From the NCBI GenBank assembly GCA_002689195.1, contig NZFC01000010.1, positions 18,948 through 38,434 of the forward strand: a DNA stretch of 19,487 nt, written 5' to 3'. Shown one piece after another: positions 1 through 8,274 of this stretch. The translations under genes and the position numbers were made by a program. Each line of letters opens with the position of its first letter. The stretch's first letter is position 1. The notes beneath the pieces were generated by a model, which had not been told where the DNA came from, did not search any database, and was given only the letters and a program-made list of their open reading frames with translations. This DNA is from Rhodobiaceae bacterium. Its GTDB lineage: Bacteria; Pseudomonadota; Alphaproteobacteria; RS24.

Positions 1-575
1 GGCCCGCGGTAAAAGCACCGCAAAGCGCGTGCCGTATCAGCGTCGAATACAGCTTCGGCGCGCCCGTGTTCCTGAAACGCGACAATGTAGAAATCATCAC
101 CCATTGCCAGGCGAAAAGCCTCGATTGGGTCGAGTGTAAGGCGGGGAATAAACGGTGTGTTGACCCCGATCAGTCCGGCGAGGCGGGAGGGGTGGTAAAA
201 TGGCAAAGACCATGTCACGATACCGCCCCAGTCATGGCCGGTAAAAACCGCCTGCTCGATATCCAGCGCATCCAGCATCGCTGCCAAATCATCGCAAAGA
301 TGTTGCATGTCATAAAGCGAAACGCTGGCGGCGTCGCGGGCATCGCTTTTGGCAAGTCCGGTATAGCCGTAGCCGCGCTGGTCGGGCACAATTACATGAA
401 AGCCTGCATCGACCAGCGGCGGCACAATCAGCCGCCAGCTATAGGCAATTTCGGGAAACCCGTGGCACAGCACGACAGATGGCCGGTCATTGCGCGGCGT
501 GCCAGCCTGAAACACGGCCATGTTCAAATCCGGCAATTCCAGATATTCGGGCTCATCCCAATCGATTAAACTCAT
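1..575 (-). CDS. Epoxide-hydrolase-like alpha/beta hydrolase (3' end outside window)
   Basis: The reading frame starts with ATG at 575 and runs off the window edge after 191 residues, so the C-terminal part, including the expected catalytic His, is missing. Seen: an oxyanion-hole motif HGFPE (residues 38-42), DQRGYG (65-70) and the nucleophile elbow GHDWGG, with Asp115 as nucleophile. In this superfamily an Asp nucleophile in GHDWGG together with HGFPE is typical of soluble epoxide hydrolases and, less often, haloalkane or fluoroacetate dehalogenases. The stretch FQEHGRAEAVF (168-177) followed by a cap-like helix also resembles epoxide hydrolases. There is no signal peptide, so it should be cytoplasmic. 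GGAG lies 8 bases before the ATG, and a good promoter is visible at 598-626. The substrate cannot be inferred. Confidence 0.88.
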   Translation of the reverse strand, partial: MSLIDWDEPEYLELPDLNMAVFQAGTPRNDRPSVVLCHGFPEIAYSWRLIVPPLVDAGFHVIVPDQRGYGYTGLAKSDARDAASVSLYDMQHLCDDLAAMLDALDIEQAVFTGHDWGGIVTWSLPFYHPSRLAGLIGVNTPFIPRLTLDPIEAFRLAMGDDFYIVAFQEHGRAEAVFDADTARALRCFYRG

Positions 576-597
576 AATTGCGTCTCCATTAGGCGCG

Positions 598-626
598 ATG
601 ATATGAGCAATCGGGCCGGGTCGCAA
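598..626 (-). promoter_or_regulatory. Sigma-70-type promoter of the epoxide-hydrolase-like gene
   Basis: Read on the minus strand: TTGCGA (-35, 621-626, 4 of 6 matches to TTGACA), a 17-bp spacer, and TATCAT (-10, 598-603, 5 of 6). Transcription would start near 591, about 15 bases before the ATG at 575 and just upstream of its GGAG ribosome-binding site. This is a pattern match only. Confidence 0.5.
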
Positions 627-651
627 TCTATCAACAGCAAATAGGGGGCAA

Positions 652-825
652 TTAGCTTGCCTGACCGAGCGCGCTGATAATGAAGTCAGACAAGATGCGC
701 TCATCGCCGCGATGCCACATCTCAAAAACCAGATCGGCATGGCGGCGCGCTTCGTTAATGCGCCTGTCCTGATGCGCCAGATCGGTATCGCGGCGCAGCG
801 CGTGGACAATTACGGGGGCTGGCAT
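652..825 (-). CDS. Possible small protein, 57 aa, unknown
   Basis: A short frame from ATG (825) to TAA (652-654) encodes 57 residues, MPAPVIVHALRRDTD...ending in SALGQAS. Its codons look like those of the neighbouring alphaproteobacterial genes (CTG, GCG, CGC, GAT, ATC). It fills a gap between two same-strand genes that is otherwise empty. The protein is charged and Arg/Asp/His-rich with an amphipathic C-terminal half (HADLVFEMWHRGDERILSDF), and has no cysteine, membrane segment or signal peptide. I do not recognise the family. The ribosome-binding site is weak (GACGAG), and a Fur-like dyad lies 35 bp upstream. It could be a real small gene or the remnant of a longer one. Confidence 0.42.
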   Translation of the reverse strand: MPAPVIVHALRRDTDLAHQDRRINEARRHADLVFEMWHRGDERILSDFIISALGQAS

Positions 826-859
826 GTGTAATCTCGTCGTCTGGGGTGTGTCCGATATT

Positions 860-878
860 GGTATTAATAATCATTAGC
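860..878 (-). promoter_or_regulatory. Fur-box-like dyad
   Basis: On the minus strand the 19 bases GCTAATGATTATTAATACC match the E. coli Fur consensus at 14 of 19 positions by hand alignment. The site lies 35 bp upstream of the possible 57-aa gene. AT-rich DNA can give such matches by chance, and many alphaproteobacteria use Irr or RirA rather than Fur for iron control, so this is only suggestive. Confidence 0.25.
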
Positions 879-917
879 AACTAGAGAACGGCAAGGCAAG
901 GGAAAAATAACTGGATG

Positions 918-1020
918 GAGATGTAAGGCGGAGATGTAAGGCGGAGATGTAGGGCAGAAATGCAGGGCGGGATGTGGAGCGAATATCTAGAGCGAACATC
1001 TAGAGTCAAGATCTAGAGCG
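918..1020. repeat. Degenerate 13-bp tandem repeat, eight units
   Basis: Units on the plus strand: 918-930 and 931-943 are identical (GAGATGTAAGGCG). Then follow 944-956, 957-969, a 12-base unit 970-981, 982-994, 995-1007 and 1008-1020. The first half of the array is of the GATGTAAGGCG kind and the second half drifts to ATCTAGAGCG, so the array has two sub-types. It lies in the non-coding gap downstream of the dipeptide epimerase gene. The rest of 826-1094 holds no gene; at 1021-1049 an AAACCG/CGGTTT inverted repeat (17-base loop) lies beyond the epimerase stop. Confidence 0.85.
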
Positions 1021-1094
1021 AAACCGTGAAATTAGGTCAATGTCGGTTTAACCAACGTCATGGGGGCCATTGCTTGCAGCGGCTTCCAGACCCG

Positions 1095-2084
1095 TCACCC
1101 CCATAGTGAGGGGGCGGGCGGGGAAACGAGAGGCCCGTCAAACACCAGCCTGTCGGGGCGTTCTTCGGTCAACCATAACGGGCCGTCAAGGTCGGCGAGG
1201 TCGGCCAATTGCGCCAGCAAATGCGCCGGCGCAATCGACAGCGAAGACGCAACCATGCAGCCGATCATAACGTTGAGATTGCGGGATTTGGCGGCCTTTA
1301 CCATTTCAAGGGCCTGGGTGAAGCCGCCGGCTTTGTCGAGCTTTACATTCACCCAGCCATAGGCGGGCGGCAGGGGTTCAAGGTCGCTTGTCTCGTGCAC
1401 GCTTTCATCGGCGCAAAATGGCAGATCGATATCTGAGAGCGCATCTTGTTCGCGGGTGGCGACGGGTTGCTCAAAAAACATCACATCATGGGCGGCCAGC
1501 AAATGCGCGTAGCGGGCAAGCTCTTGCACGCGCCAGCCCTCATTCGCATCCACAATCAGCTTGGCATCGGGGCGCGCGTGGCGAATTTCGCGCAAGCGTG
1601 TAACGTCAGCCAGCACGCCTTCGCGACTGCCCAGCTTGACTTTCAACAGCGGAAAGGCGCGCGCTTGCGTGGCTGCATGGGCCATCGCGTCAGCCCCGTC
1701 CAAAACCACGGTGAAGGCGGTTGTCAACGCGCGTGGGCGCGACATCTGAGCGAGTTGCCAGACAGGTTTGCCGGTCGCTTTGGCTTCCAAATCCCACAGC
1801 GCGCAATCGAGCGCACACCGCGCCGCGCCGGGCGGCAGCGCGGTTTGCAGATCGGCGCGCGACATGCCCGCGCATATGGCCCCGCGCGACTGCTCGATGG
1901 TCGCGGTAACGGTTTCAACCGTCTCGCCATAGCGGGGATAGGGCAATGCTTCGCCATGCCCGCGCACGCCGCCATCGGAAATTTCCACGCTAACCGGCTC
2001 GGCGCGCACCTTGGTGCCGCGCGCGATGGCGAACTTGCGTCGCAAGGGAAAAGTCTCTGCAGTGATGGAAATGGAGCGGGTCAA
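1095..2084 (-). CDS. L-Ala-D/L-Glu epimerase-like dipeptide epimerase (enolase superfamily)
   Basis: The 329-residue product fits the muconate-lactonizing subgroup of the enolase superfamily. Seen (numbering from the TTG): KVK with two lysines (148, 150), metal ligands Asp179 (VDANEGW), Glu205 (FFEQP) and Asp226 (ADES), and a second catalytic lysine in NVKLDKAGG (246-254). A DLDG motif near the C-terminus resembles the Asp-x-Asp that binds the dipeptide amino group in Ala-Glu epimerases. These enzymes epimerise dipeptides released from murein for recycling. Start choice: a GTG at 2120 would add 12 residues unlike the family and has no ribosome-binding site. The TTG at 2082-2084 has AAAAAAGG six bases upstream and gives the family-like N-terminus MTRSISITAETFPLRRKFAI. 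The exact dipeptide specificity is not certain. Confidence 0.86.
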   Translation of the reverse strand: MTRSISITAETFPLRRKFAIARGTKVRAEPVSVEISDGGVRGHGEALPYPRYGETVETVTATIEQSRGAICAGMSRADLQTALPPGAARCALDCALWDLEAKATGKPVWQLAQMSRPRALTTAFTVVLDGADAMAHAATQARAFPLLKVKLGSREGVLADVTRLREIRHARPDAKLIVDANEGWRVQELARYAHLLAAHDVMFFEQPVATREQDALSDIDLPFCADESVHETSDLEPLPPAYGWVNVKLDKAGGFTQALEMVKAAKSRNLNVMIGCMVASSLSIAPAHLLAQLADLADLDGPLWLTEERPDRLVFDGPLVSPPAPSLWG

Positions 2085-2170
2085 ATTGCGCCTTTTTTGA
2101 GGTATTCGGCACTCTAGCACGCGCGGCGCGCATGCGGCAAAAAAGCGTCGGCGGAAAACACAAAGACGGG

Positions 2171-2198
2171 TTGCCCTGCAAGATAAATTGCCTATAGT
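2171..2198 (+). promoter_or_regulatory. Probable sigma-70 promoter of the ferredoxin gene
   Basis: TTGCCC (2171-2176, 4 of 6) and TATAGT (2193-2198, 5 of 6) are separated by 16 bp. Transcription would begin near 2205 and leave a leader of about 25 bases containing the ribosome-binding site AGGGAG before the ATG at 2231. Confidence 0.5.
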
Positions 2199-2230
2199 TT
2201 GGTCAACTTTTAGTTCTCAGGGAGAAAGAC

Positions 2231-2551
2231 ATGGCGAAGATCACCTTTGTCGAGCATGACGGAACCGAACACGTTCTAGAAGGCGAAGACGGCATGACCG
2301 TTATGGAATTGGCAATTAAAAACTCAGTGCCCGGCATTGATGCCGATTGCGGTGGCGCGTGTGCTTGTGCAACTTGCCATGTCTATCTGCGCGAAGAATG
2401 GGCCGAAAAAGTTGGCAAAGCCGTTGAAATGGAAGAAGACATGCTCGATTTCGCGTTTGATGTGCGCGACAATAGCCGCCTGTCATGCCAGATCAAAGTG
2501 AGCGGCGCCATTGACGGCCTGACCTTGGATTTGCCCGAAAAACAATTCTAG
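2231..2551 (+). CDS. [2Fe-2S] ferredoxin, adrenodoxin/putidaredoxin type
   Basis: The 106-residue product is a small acidic cytoplasmic electron carrier. Cluster ligands are Cys40, Cys46, Cys49 and Cys86, in the [11 protein letters not shown] context; the spacing x5, x2, x36 is exactly that of adrenodoxin. A fifth cysteine (Cys44) lies inside the loop and is not expected to be a ligand. This family supplies electrons to cytochrome P450s, ring-hydroxylating enzymes or iron-sulfur biogenesis. No isc/hsc genes or P450 are nearby, so the partner is unknown, but a ferredoxin-NADP+ reductase is encoded 0.5 kb downstream on the same strand. A good ribosome-binding site (AGGGAG) precedes the ATG. The stop overlaps the stop of the convergent chorismate mutase gene. 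Confidence 0.95.
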   Translation: MAKITFVEHDGTEHVLEGEDGMTVMELAIKNSVPGIDADCGGACACATCHVYLREEWAEKVGKAVEMEEDMLDFAFDVRDNSRLSCQIKVSGAIDGLTLDLPEKQF

Positions 2552-2847
2552 CGTTTATCAAACACTGAAAATTCGTGAGCAATACTGCTTTCAATGAGTT
2601 GCCGCCACACCGGTTCGGCGATCTCGGTTGACAAGTTTTGCGCCTGCGCCTCGGCGAGCACAAGCCGGATAACCTCTTCAATGCGGGCTTCGTCGCGCAC
2701 CGTCTGGCGTGCAGGCTTTACCTTTCCCGCCGCTTCGATGAGCTGTTGGCGTTCGGCAAGCAGCCCAACGAGTTTTTTGTCCAATATGTCTATCCGGTTT
2801 CGGATGTCGGCCATTTCGGGGCAGGGAACCGGCGCGCGCGCATTCAT
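2548..2847 (-). CDS. Chorismate mutase, AroQ type
   Basis: This is a 99-residue all-helical protein of AroQ (CM_2) type, converting chorismate to prephenate for Phe/Tyr synthesis. Hand alignment with E. coli AroQ (P-protein) places Arg16, Arg33, Lys44, Asp52 and Arg55 on the active-site residues Arg11, Arg28, Lys39, Asp48 and Arg51. The Gln88 position is Glu92, as in yeast chorismate mutase. The Glu52 position appears to be Ile56, which is odd for a mutase and deserves checking against isochorismate-pyruvate lyases, which share the fold. The ATG at 2847 is chosen because GGAG lies 8 bases upstream and the protein then has the family length; the frame stays open upstream to 3042 but through AT-rich non-coding sequence. 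It is monofunctional, with no fused dehydratase or dehydrogenase domain. The gene converges on the ferredoxin gene. Confidence 0.85.
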   Translation of the reverse strand: MNARAPVPCPEMADIRNRIDILDKKLVGLLAERQQLIEAAGKVKPARQTVRDEARIEEVIRLVLAEAQAQNLSTEIAEPVWRQLIESSIAHEFSVFDKR

Positions 2848-2970
2848 GGGAGTTGCTCCATTGGAATAGTCAATTTTGACCCTATATATCTGGCATAAGC
2901 GGGGATTTCCAGTGCGGCAAAAAAACTGCTTGTTTGGATGCCGAAAAAACCTTAAAACACACTCTAAATT

Positions 2971-4079
<1,109 letters not shown>

Positions 4080-4087
<8 letters not shown>

Positions 4088-4643
4088 GCGACCGCAAGTG
4101 CCGCAGACTGGCGCGCAGATAGTCATAGCCGGTCATCACGGTCAGCAGCGCCGACAGCCACAGCATCACAAAACCGAGTGTCAAAACGCCCGGCAGCAGC
4201 GCGTCGCCCGTTGGCCCGGCGAGCAGGCAGCCCAGCGCGATCATTTGCAGGGAAGTTTTATATTTCGCCAAAGTTGACACTGGCAGCGTGACGTCGCGCC
4301 CGTTCAAAAACTCGCGCAAACCCGATACCAATATCTCGCGTGCAATGATGATGAGCACGGCGGGCAAATGCGCCAGCGTGATGATGTCGGCGCTGATTAG
4401 CATGACGAGGCAAATCAGCACCATCAGCTTGTCGGCAATGGGGTCAAACATGCGCCCGAAATCCGACAGGGCATCGAATTTGCGCGCCAGATAGCCGTCA
4501 AAAAAATCGGTAATTGCGCCCAGCGCGAATACTGTAACCGCAAGCCAATGACCGAGCGGGGCGGCCACATAAAAACTCAGATAGACGACCACCACCGAGG
4601 CAATGCGAAACATTGTCAGATAATTGGGAATTTGTTTCATCAT
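4080..4643 (-). CDS. pgsA: CDP-diacylglycerol--glycerol-3-phosphate 3-phosphatidyltransferase
   Basis: The 187-residue integral membrane enzyme makes phosphatidylglycerol-phosphate, the committed step to phosphatidylglycerol and cardiolipin. Seen: the complete CDP-alcohol phosphotransferase signature from Asp46: D-x2-D-G-x2-A-R-x8-G-x3-D-x3-D, with Asp46, Asp49, Asp67 and Asp71. Hydrophobic segments lie around residues 14-30, 33-45, 74-90, 93-110 and 135-175. The length is usual for PgsA. The gene starts 6 bp after the uvrC stop (GAGGGG upstream lies within the uvrC end) and is almost certainly co-transcribed with it; the uvrC-pgsA pair is widespread in Proteobacteria. Two ATG codons in tandem (4643, 4640) make the exact start ambiguous by one residue. 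Confidence 0.93.
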
Positions 4644-4649
4644 GGCACG

Positions 4650-6500
4650 CTATTGCCCCTCGCCGTGAAAATGATCATAGATGATTTTTGCCATTTTCGC
4701 GCTGATGCCATCAACCTTTTCGAGATCGGCCAAGGCCGCGCGTCCGACCGCGCGTGCCGAGCCGAAATGGTGCAAAAGCGCGCGCTTGCGATTGGCCCCA
4801 ATGCCGGAGATTTGGTCCAGCGCATTGCGGCGCAAATCCTTTTGCCGTTTGGCCCGATGCCCGCCAATCGCGTATCTGTGCGCCTCATCGCGCAACCGTT
4901 GCAAATAATACAAAACCGGCGAATTTGTCGGCAGCATGAAGTCAGCGGCCTCGTGCCGGAAAAAGCGTTCCCGACCAGCATCGCGGTCCGGGCCTTTGGC
5001 AACGCCGACCAGCGCAATATCAGTCAGTCCAAGCTCTTCGAGCACACCATGGGCGACGTTTAATTGCCCGCGGCCGCCATCGACAAGGATCAAGTCCGGC
5101 CAGGCTTCCGATCCGGGCTTGTGTTCGCGCGCAAGCCGCCCATAGCGGCGGGTGAAAACCTCGCGCATCATCGCATAATCATCGCCGGGCACCGTATCGT
5201 CATTCTTGATGTTGAATTTCCGGTACTGGTTTTTCACAAAACCCTCGCTACCGGCCACAATCATACCGCCGATCTGATTGGTTCCCTGCAAATGGCTGTT
5301 GTCAAACACCTCAATGCGCTGCGGCGGGGCCTCAAGGTCAAAGGTTTCGGCGACATCTTCCAGCAGGCGGCGCTGATTGTCGCTCTCGGCAACATGTCGG
5401 GCCAATGCCTCGCGCGCGTTTTGCGCGGCCATGTCGACCAGCGCCTGTTTGCTACCGCGCTGTGGGCAGTGCAGGGCAATTTTGCCGCCCGCCCGCAGCG
5501 ACAAAGCCTCGGCCAAAAGCGCGGCGCCGGACATTTTTTCGCTGACCAGAACCAGCGCCGGTGCGGGCCGGTCGTCATAGAACTGACCGATAAAGGCTTC
5601 CAGAATTTCAGCCGGGCTACGGTCGCGGTCATGGCGTGGGAAGTAAGCCTTATTGCCAAGGTTCTGTCCGGCGCGGAAAAAGAAAACCTGAACGCAAGAA
5701 GCCCCGCCCTGATTGGCAATGGCAATGACATCGGCTTCGCCAATATCGGAAAAATTGACATTGCTTTCCTGCTGAACATAAGTGAGCGCGCGAATGCGGT
5801 CGCGCGCGGCGGCGGCCCCCTCAAAATCGAGATTGGCGCTGGCGGTTTTCATTTTTTCGACAAGCTGATCTTGAACCGCGCGGCTATTGCCCTTCAAAAA
5901 ATCATGGGCTTGCCCTACCAGCTCGCCATAATCGGCAGAGCTAATCTCGCCCGTACACGGCGCGCTGCAGCGTTTTATCTGATATAGCAGGCAAGGCCGC
6001 GTGCGGCTTTCATACACGCTGTCCGAGCACGAACGCAGCAAAAAGGCGCGCTGCAATGTGTTGAGCGAGCGGTTGACGGCACCTGCCGAGGCGAACGGGC
6101 CAAAGTAGGAGCCCGGCCGCCGCCGCGCGCCGCGATGCTTTATCAGTTGCGGCACGGCATGGTCATCGGCCAGCAGGATATAGGGAAAGCTTTTATCGTC
6201 GCGCAGCAGAATATTGTAGCGCGGCCGCAGTTTTTTAATCAGATTGGCTTCCAGCAGCAGCGCGTCGGTTTCGGTTTCGGTGCGGATAAACTCCATATCC
6301 CGCGTCGCCTCAATCATACGCAGAATACGATTATTGTGACCCGTCGGGCGCGCATAGGACCGCACGCGCGCTTTCAGATTTTTGGCCTTGCCGACATAGA
6401 GCACCGTGCCCCCGCCATCCAGCATGCGATAGACGCCTGGGCCCGCTGGCAGCGTCGCCACTTTTTCCTCAATCAACTTGATGCCCTGTAGTTCCGGCAC
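4650..6500 (-). CDS. uvrC: UvrABC excinuclease subunit C
   Basis: The 616-residue protein makes the two incisions around DNA lesions after UvrB loading. Domains seen: GIY-YIG nuclease at the N-terminus (GVY 22-24, YVG 35-37, Glu84 in LLLEANLIK); Cys158, Cys170, Cys178 and Cys182 with spacing 12-8-4, the same as the 4Fe-4S ligands of E. coli UvrC; a UVR domain for UvrB contact (about 211-240); an RNase-H-like nuclease with Asp400 (EVFDNSH) and Asp474 (LVDGG); and tandem helix-hairpin-helix motifs (about 565-612). The start is GTG at 6500, supported by AAAGGA 8 bases upstream. It is first in an operon with pgsA. I saw no LexA box and no convincing promoter in the 359-bp gap upstream. Confidence 0.97.
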   Translation of the reverse strand: MPELQGIKLIEEKVATLPAGPGVYRMLDGGGTVLYVGKAKNLKARVRSYARPTGHNNRILRMIEATRDMEFIRTETETDALLLEANLIKKLRPRYNILLRDDKSFPYILLADDHAVPQLIKHRGARRRPGSYFGPFASAGAVNRSLNTLQRAFLLRSCSDSVYESRTRPCLLYQIKRCSAPCTGEISSADYGELVGQAHDFLKGNSRAVQDQLVEKMKTASANLDFEGAAAARDRIRALTYVQQESNVNFSDIGEADVIAIANQGGASCVQVFFFRAGQNLGNKAYFPRHDRDRSPAEILEAFIGQFYDDRPAPALVLVSEKMSGAALLAEALSLRAGGKIALHCPQRGSKQALVDMAAQNAREALARHVAESDNQRRLLEDVAETFDLEAPPQRIEVFDNSHLQGTNQIGGMIVAGSEGFVKNQYRKFNIKNDDTVPGDDYAMMREVFTRRYGRLAREHKPGSEAWPDLILVDGGRGQLNVAHGVLEELGLTDIALVGVAKGPDRDAGRERFFRHEAADFMLPTNSPVLYYLQRLRDEAHRYAIGGHRAKRQKDLRRNALDQISGIGANRKRALLHHFGSARAVGRAALADLEKVDGISAKMAKIIYDHFHGEGQ

Positions 6501-6859
6501 GTTTCGCGTCCTTTATTCTGCCACCTATTTTGCAGGCTATTGGCGCTTGGATAGTAAAAGAATTCGATGCGCGAGGCTTAACAAAAAATGGCAAAAAAAG
6601 TACCCACGGGTTGTGTGGATAAGTCTGTGTATTGAAATCGGAATTGGGTGCCAAGTTATTGATTTTGAACCCATCGCAACTCTATGCCCAAAAAATGTGC
6701 AAATCGGCTAAGTAGTTGAATTTATGTTATAAAAAATTTTCAACACCCTAAAAAAAATATTTGTTTTTACCGATTTTATGGCTTTACAAAAACGCCATTA
6801 TTGTGCAGCAGCATGTGAAAAACTCTGCATCAAGCAAAAAAATCCATGAATTTAATAGC
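6501..6859. other. AT-rich gap with DnaA-box-like sites, no gene seen
   Basis: This 359-bp gap lies between folB and uvrC, both on the minus strand. It holds a perfect DnaA box (TTATCCACA on the minus strand, 6614-6622), a second match to the relaxed TTWTNCACA form (6814-6822) and a third with one mismatch (6696-6704), all in the same orientation. Between the second and third in map order is an AT-rich stretch (about 6718-6780), and an ATGGC/GCCAT inverted repeat lies at 6778-6798. Short open frames across it lack ribosome-binding sites and coding character. It may hold the uvrC promoter, a long leader or a DnaA-binding locus. Confidence 0.5.
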
Positions 6860-7312
6860 TTAGGTGGTTTCGGCCTGAGAAATCGCAGGGTCGCGGCGAC
6901 TTAATCTTTCAATTTCGACGCCCACACCGGCGGCTTCGGCGATGGCTTCGGGCTTTTCGAGCCGTATACGCAGCCGAATTATGCGCGCATCGGCCAGCAA
7001 ACGGTCGGCAATTTCTTCTGCCAGCACTTCGACCAGATCGGTATGACCGCCAGCCAGCACTTCTTTGATCTGTTTGGTCAGGGTTTCGTAGCACACCACA
7101 TCGGCGATAGTGCCGGTCGTTGTGGTATCGGCTCCCTCAACGGCTTCCTCAACAGACGCATCGACATTAATAATGACCGGCTGGGCTTGCGCGCGCTCGT
7201 GATCGTGAATGCCGATGCGCGCCGGCAGCACAAGGTCGCGGATGAAGACCCGACGCAACCCTCGTGTGGCGCTTGCCATGGTCGAAATATCGGCAAAATT
7301 TTGCTGGTTCAT
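6860..7312 (-). CDS. folB: Dihydroneopterin aldolase
   Basis: The 150-residue product is a FolB-type aldolase, cleaving 7,8-dihydroneopterin to 6-hydroxymethyl-dihydropterin in folate synthesis. Seen: VFIRDLVLPARIGIHDHER (22-40) with Glu39 at the position of the conserved substrate-binding Glu, a conserved Tyr75 region (DVVCYETL), a helix LVEVLAEEIADRLL, and the catalytic Lys120 in RIRLEKPEAI. The N-terminus carries roughly 16 residues more than usual; ATG at 7312 is preceded by AGAGAAAG, but Met12 is an alternative. It follows the pteridine-reductase-like gene on the same strand after 82 bp. That gap carries two identical palindromes, so folB may have its own control as well as read-through. 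Confidence 0.9.
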   Translation of the reverse strand: MNQQNFADISTMASATRGLRRVFIRDLVLPARIGIHDHERAQAQPVIINVDASVEEAVEGADTTTTGTIADVVCYETLTKQIKEVLAGGHTDLVEVLAEEIADRLLADARIIRLRIRLEKPEAIAEAAGVGVEIERLSRRDPAISQAETT

Positions 7313-7352
7313 GTGGTGTCTTTCTCTGGTCTTTTAGTCGCTGACTTTTATT

Positions 7353-7392
7353 CCTGACAAATATGTCTGGTATCCCTGACAAATATGTCTGG
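7353..7392. promoter_or_regulatory. Two identical 18-bp palindromic sites, 22 bp apart
   Basis: CCTGACAAATATGTCTGG occurs at 7353-7370 and again at 7375-7392. Each copy is symmetric as CCwGACAwATwTGTCwGG: 14 of 18 positions match their own reverse complement, and all four exceptions are A/T at mirrored places. A 22-bp repeat distance is two helical turns, as expected for two dimers bound on one face of DNA. They lie between the SDR stop and the folB start, 41-80 bp upstream of folB. The cognate regulator is not identified. Confidence 0.65.
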
Positions 7393-7394
7393 CC

Positions 7395-8147
7395 TTACTC
7401 CTTAACTTGCGTCACATCCGGCGTTTCCCAAGCAAGGTGCTGGCCGCCATCCAGCGCAATCATTTGTCCGGTCATTGCGTGCGCCGACAAGATATAGCGC
7501 ACCGCGCTGACAATGTCGTCCGGGTTTGCGCCATGTCCGAGCGGCACGAGGCGGGTCTGTTTGTCAAACTCAGCCTGATCCTGACGCGGATTGGGCAGCG
7601 TCGGGCCGGGGCCGATGGCGTTCACGCGAATGCCCTTTGGTGCCAAGGCTTGCGCGGCGGTCTGCGTCAGCGTCCATAAGCCAGCCTTGGAAATGGTGTA
7701 GCTGGAAAAATCCGGCGTCAGCCGCCACACGCGCTGGTCGATAATGTTGATGATAGACGCGCGTGCTTCGGCCTGCTGCGCGAAATCGCGCATCAGCAAA
7801 GCCGGCGCGCGCAAATTTGTATCGAGATGCGTGTCCCAGCTCTCTACGGAAAAATCATCAATCGTGTCGCGTTCAAAGCAGGAGGCATTATTGATCAAAA
7901 GCGTAACCGGCCCGAAAGCTTCCGCCAGCTTTGGGATGAGCTGTGTGGTCGCGGGCGCTTCACTGAGGTCGGCTTGCAAGGCGACGGCCCGCCCACCGCG
8001 CTTTTCGATGTCGGCGCACAGCGTTTGCGCCGCGTCAGCCGAGCGCGCGTAATGCACACCGACGGCCCATCCGTCGGCGGCCAGATTTTCCGCCAGCGCC
8101 CGCCCGATACGTTGGGCTGCGCCGGTAATAAGGGCGACACCGTTCAT
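7395..8147 (-). CDS. Pteridine-reductase-like short-chain dehydrogenase (FolM/PTR1 type)
   Basis: This 250-residue cytoplasmic SDR has the cofactor motif TGAAQRIG (8-15), i.e. the TGx3RxG variant typical of pteridine reductases, plus NNAS (86-89) and the catalytic YTISK (Tyr150, Lys154). The usual SDR serine is replaced by Asp137 in NIIDQR, as in Leishmania PTR1 and E. coli FolM, and the end GGQHL parallels GGRHL of FolM. These features point to NADPH-dependent reduction of dihydropterins or dihydrofolate. Location directly upstream of folB supports a pterin/folate role. No folA is in the window, so a dihydrofolate-reductase-like task is possible but unproven. The ATG at 8147 has only a weak ribosome-binding site. 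Confidence 0.85.
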   Translation of the reverse strand: MNGVALITGAAQRIGRALAENLAADGWAVGVHYARSADAAQTLCADIEKRGGRAVALQADLSEAPATTQLIPKLAEAFGPVTLLINNASCFERDTIDDFSVESWDTHLDTNLRAPALLMRDFAQQAEARASIINIIDQRVWRLTPDFSSYTISKAGLWTLTQTAAQALAPKGIRVNAIGPGPTLPNPRQDQAEFDKQTRLVPLGHGANPDDIVSAVRYILSAHAMTGQMIALDGGQHLAWETPDVTQVKE

Positions 8148-8274
8148 GCGCTTGATGTAGCAGGTTTACGCGATTGCGCCAATATCGCGTTGATTTACGG
8201 GCTGGAATTTTACGCAAAACACCTCTATAGTCCACGTCAGTTGCCTTAGGTTAAAAATAATAAGGAGATCCCAG

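Noticed and set aside
918-1020. CRISPR-like array
   Set aside because: Units are 13 bp and directly adjacent without spacers, so it is a simple tandem repeat.
5064-5987. 307-codon open frame opposite uvrC
   Set aside because: Antisense shadow of uvrC, with low-complexity Ala/Arg/Gly composition and no family signal.
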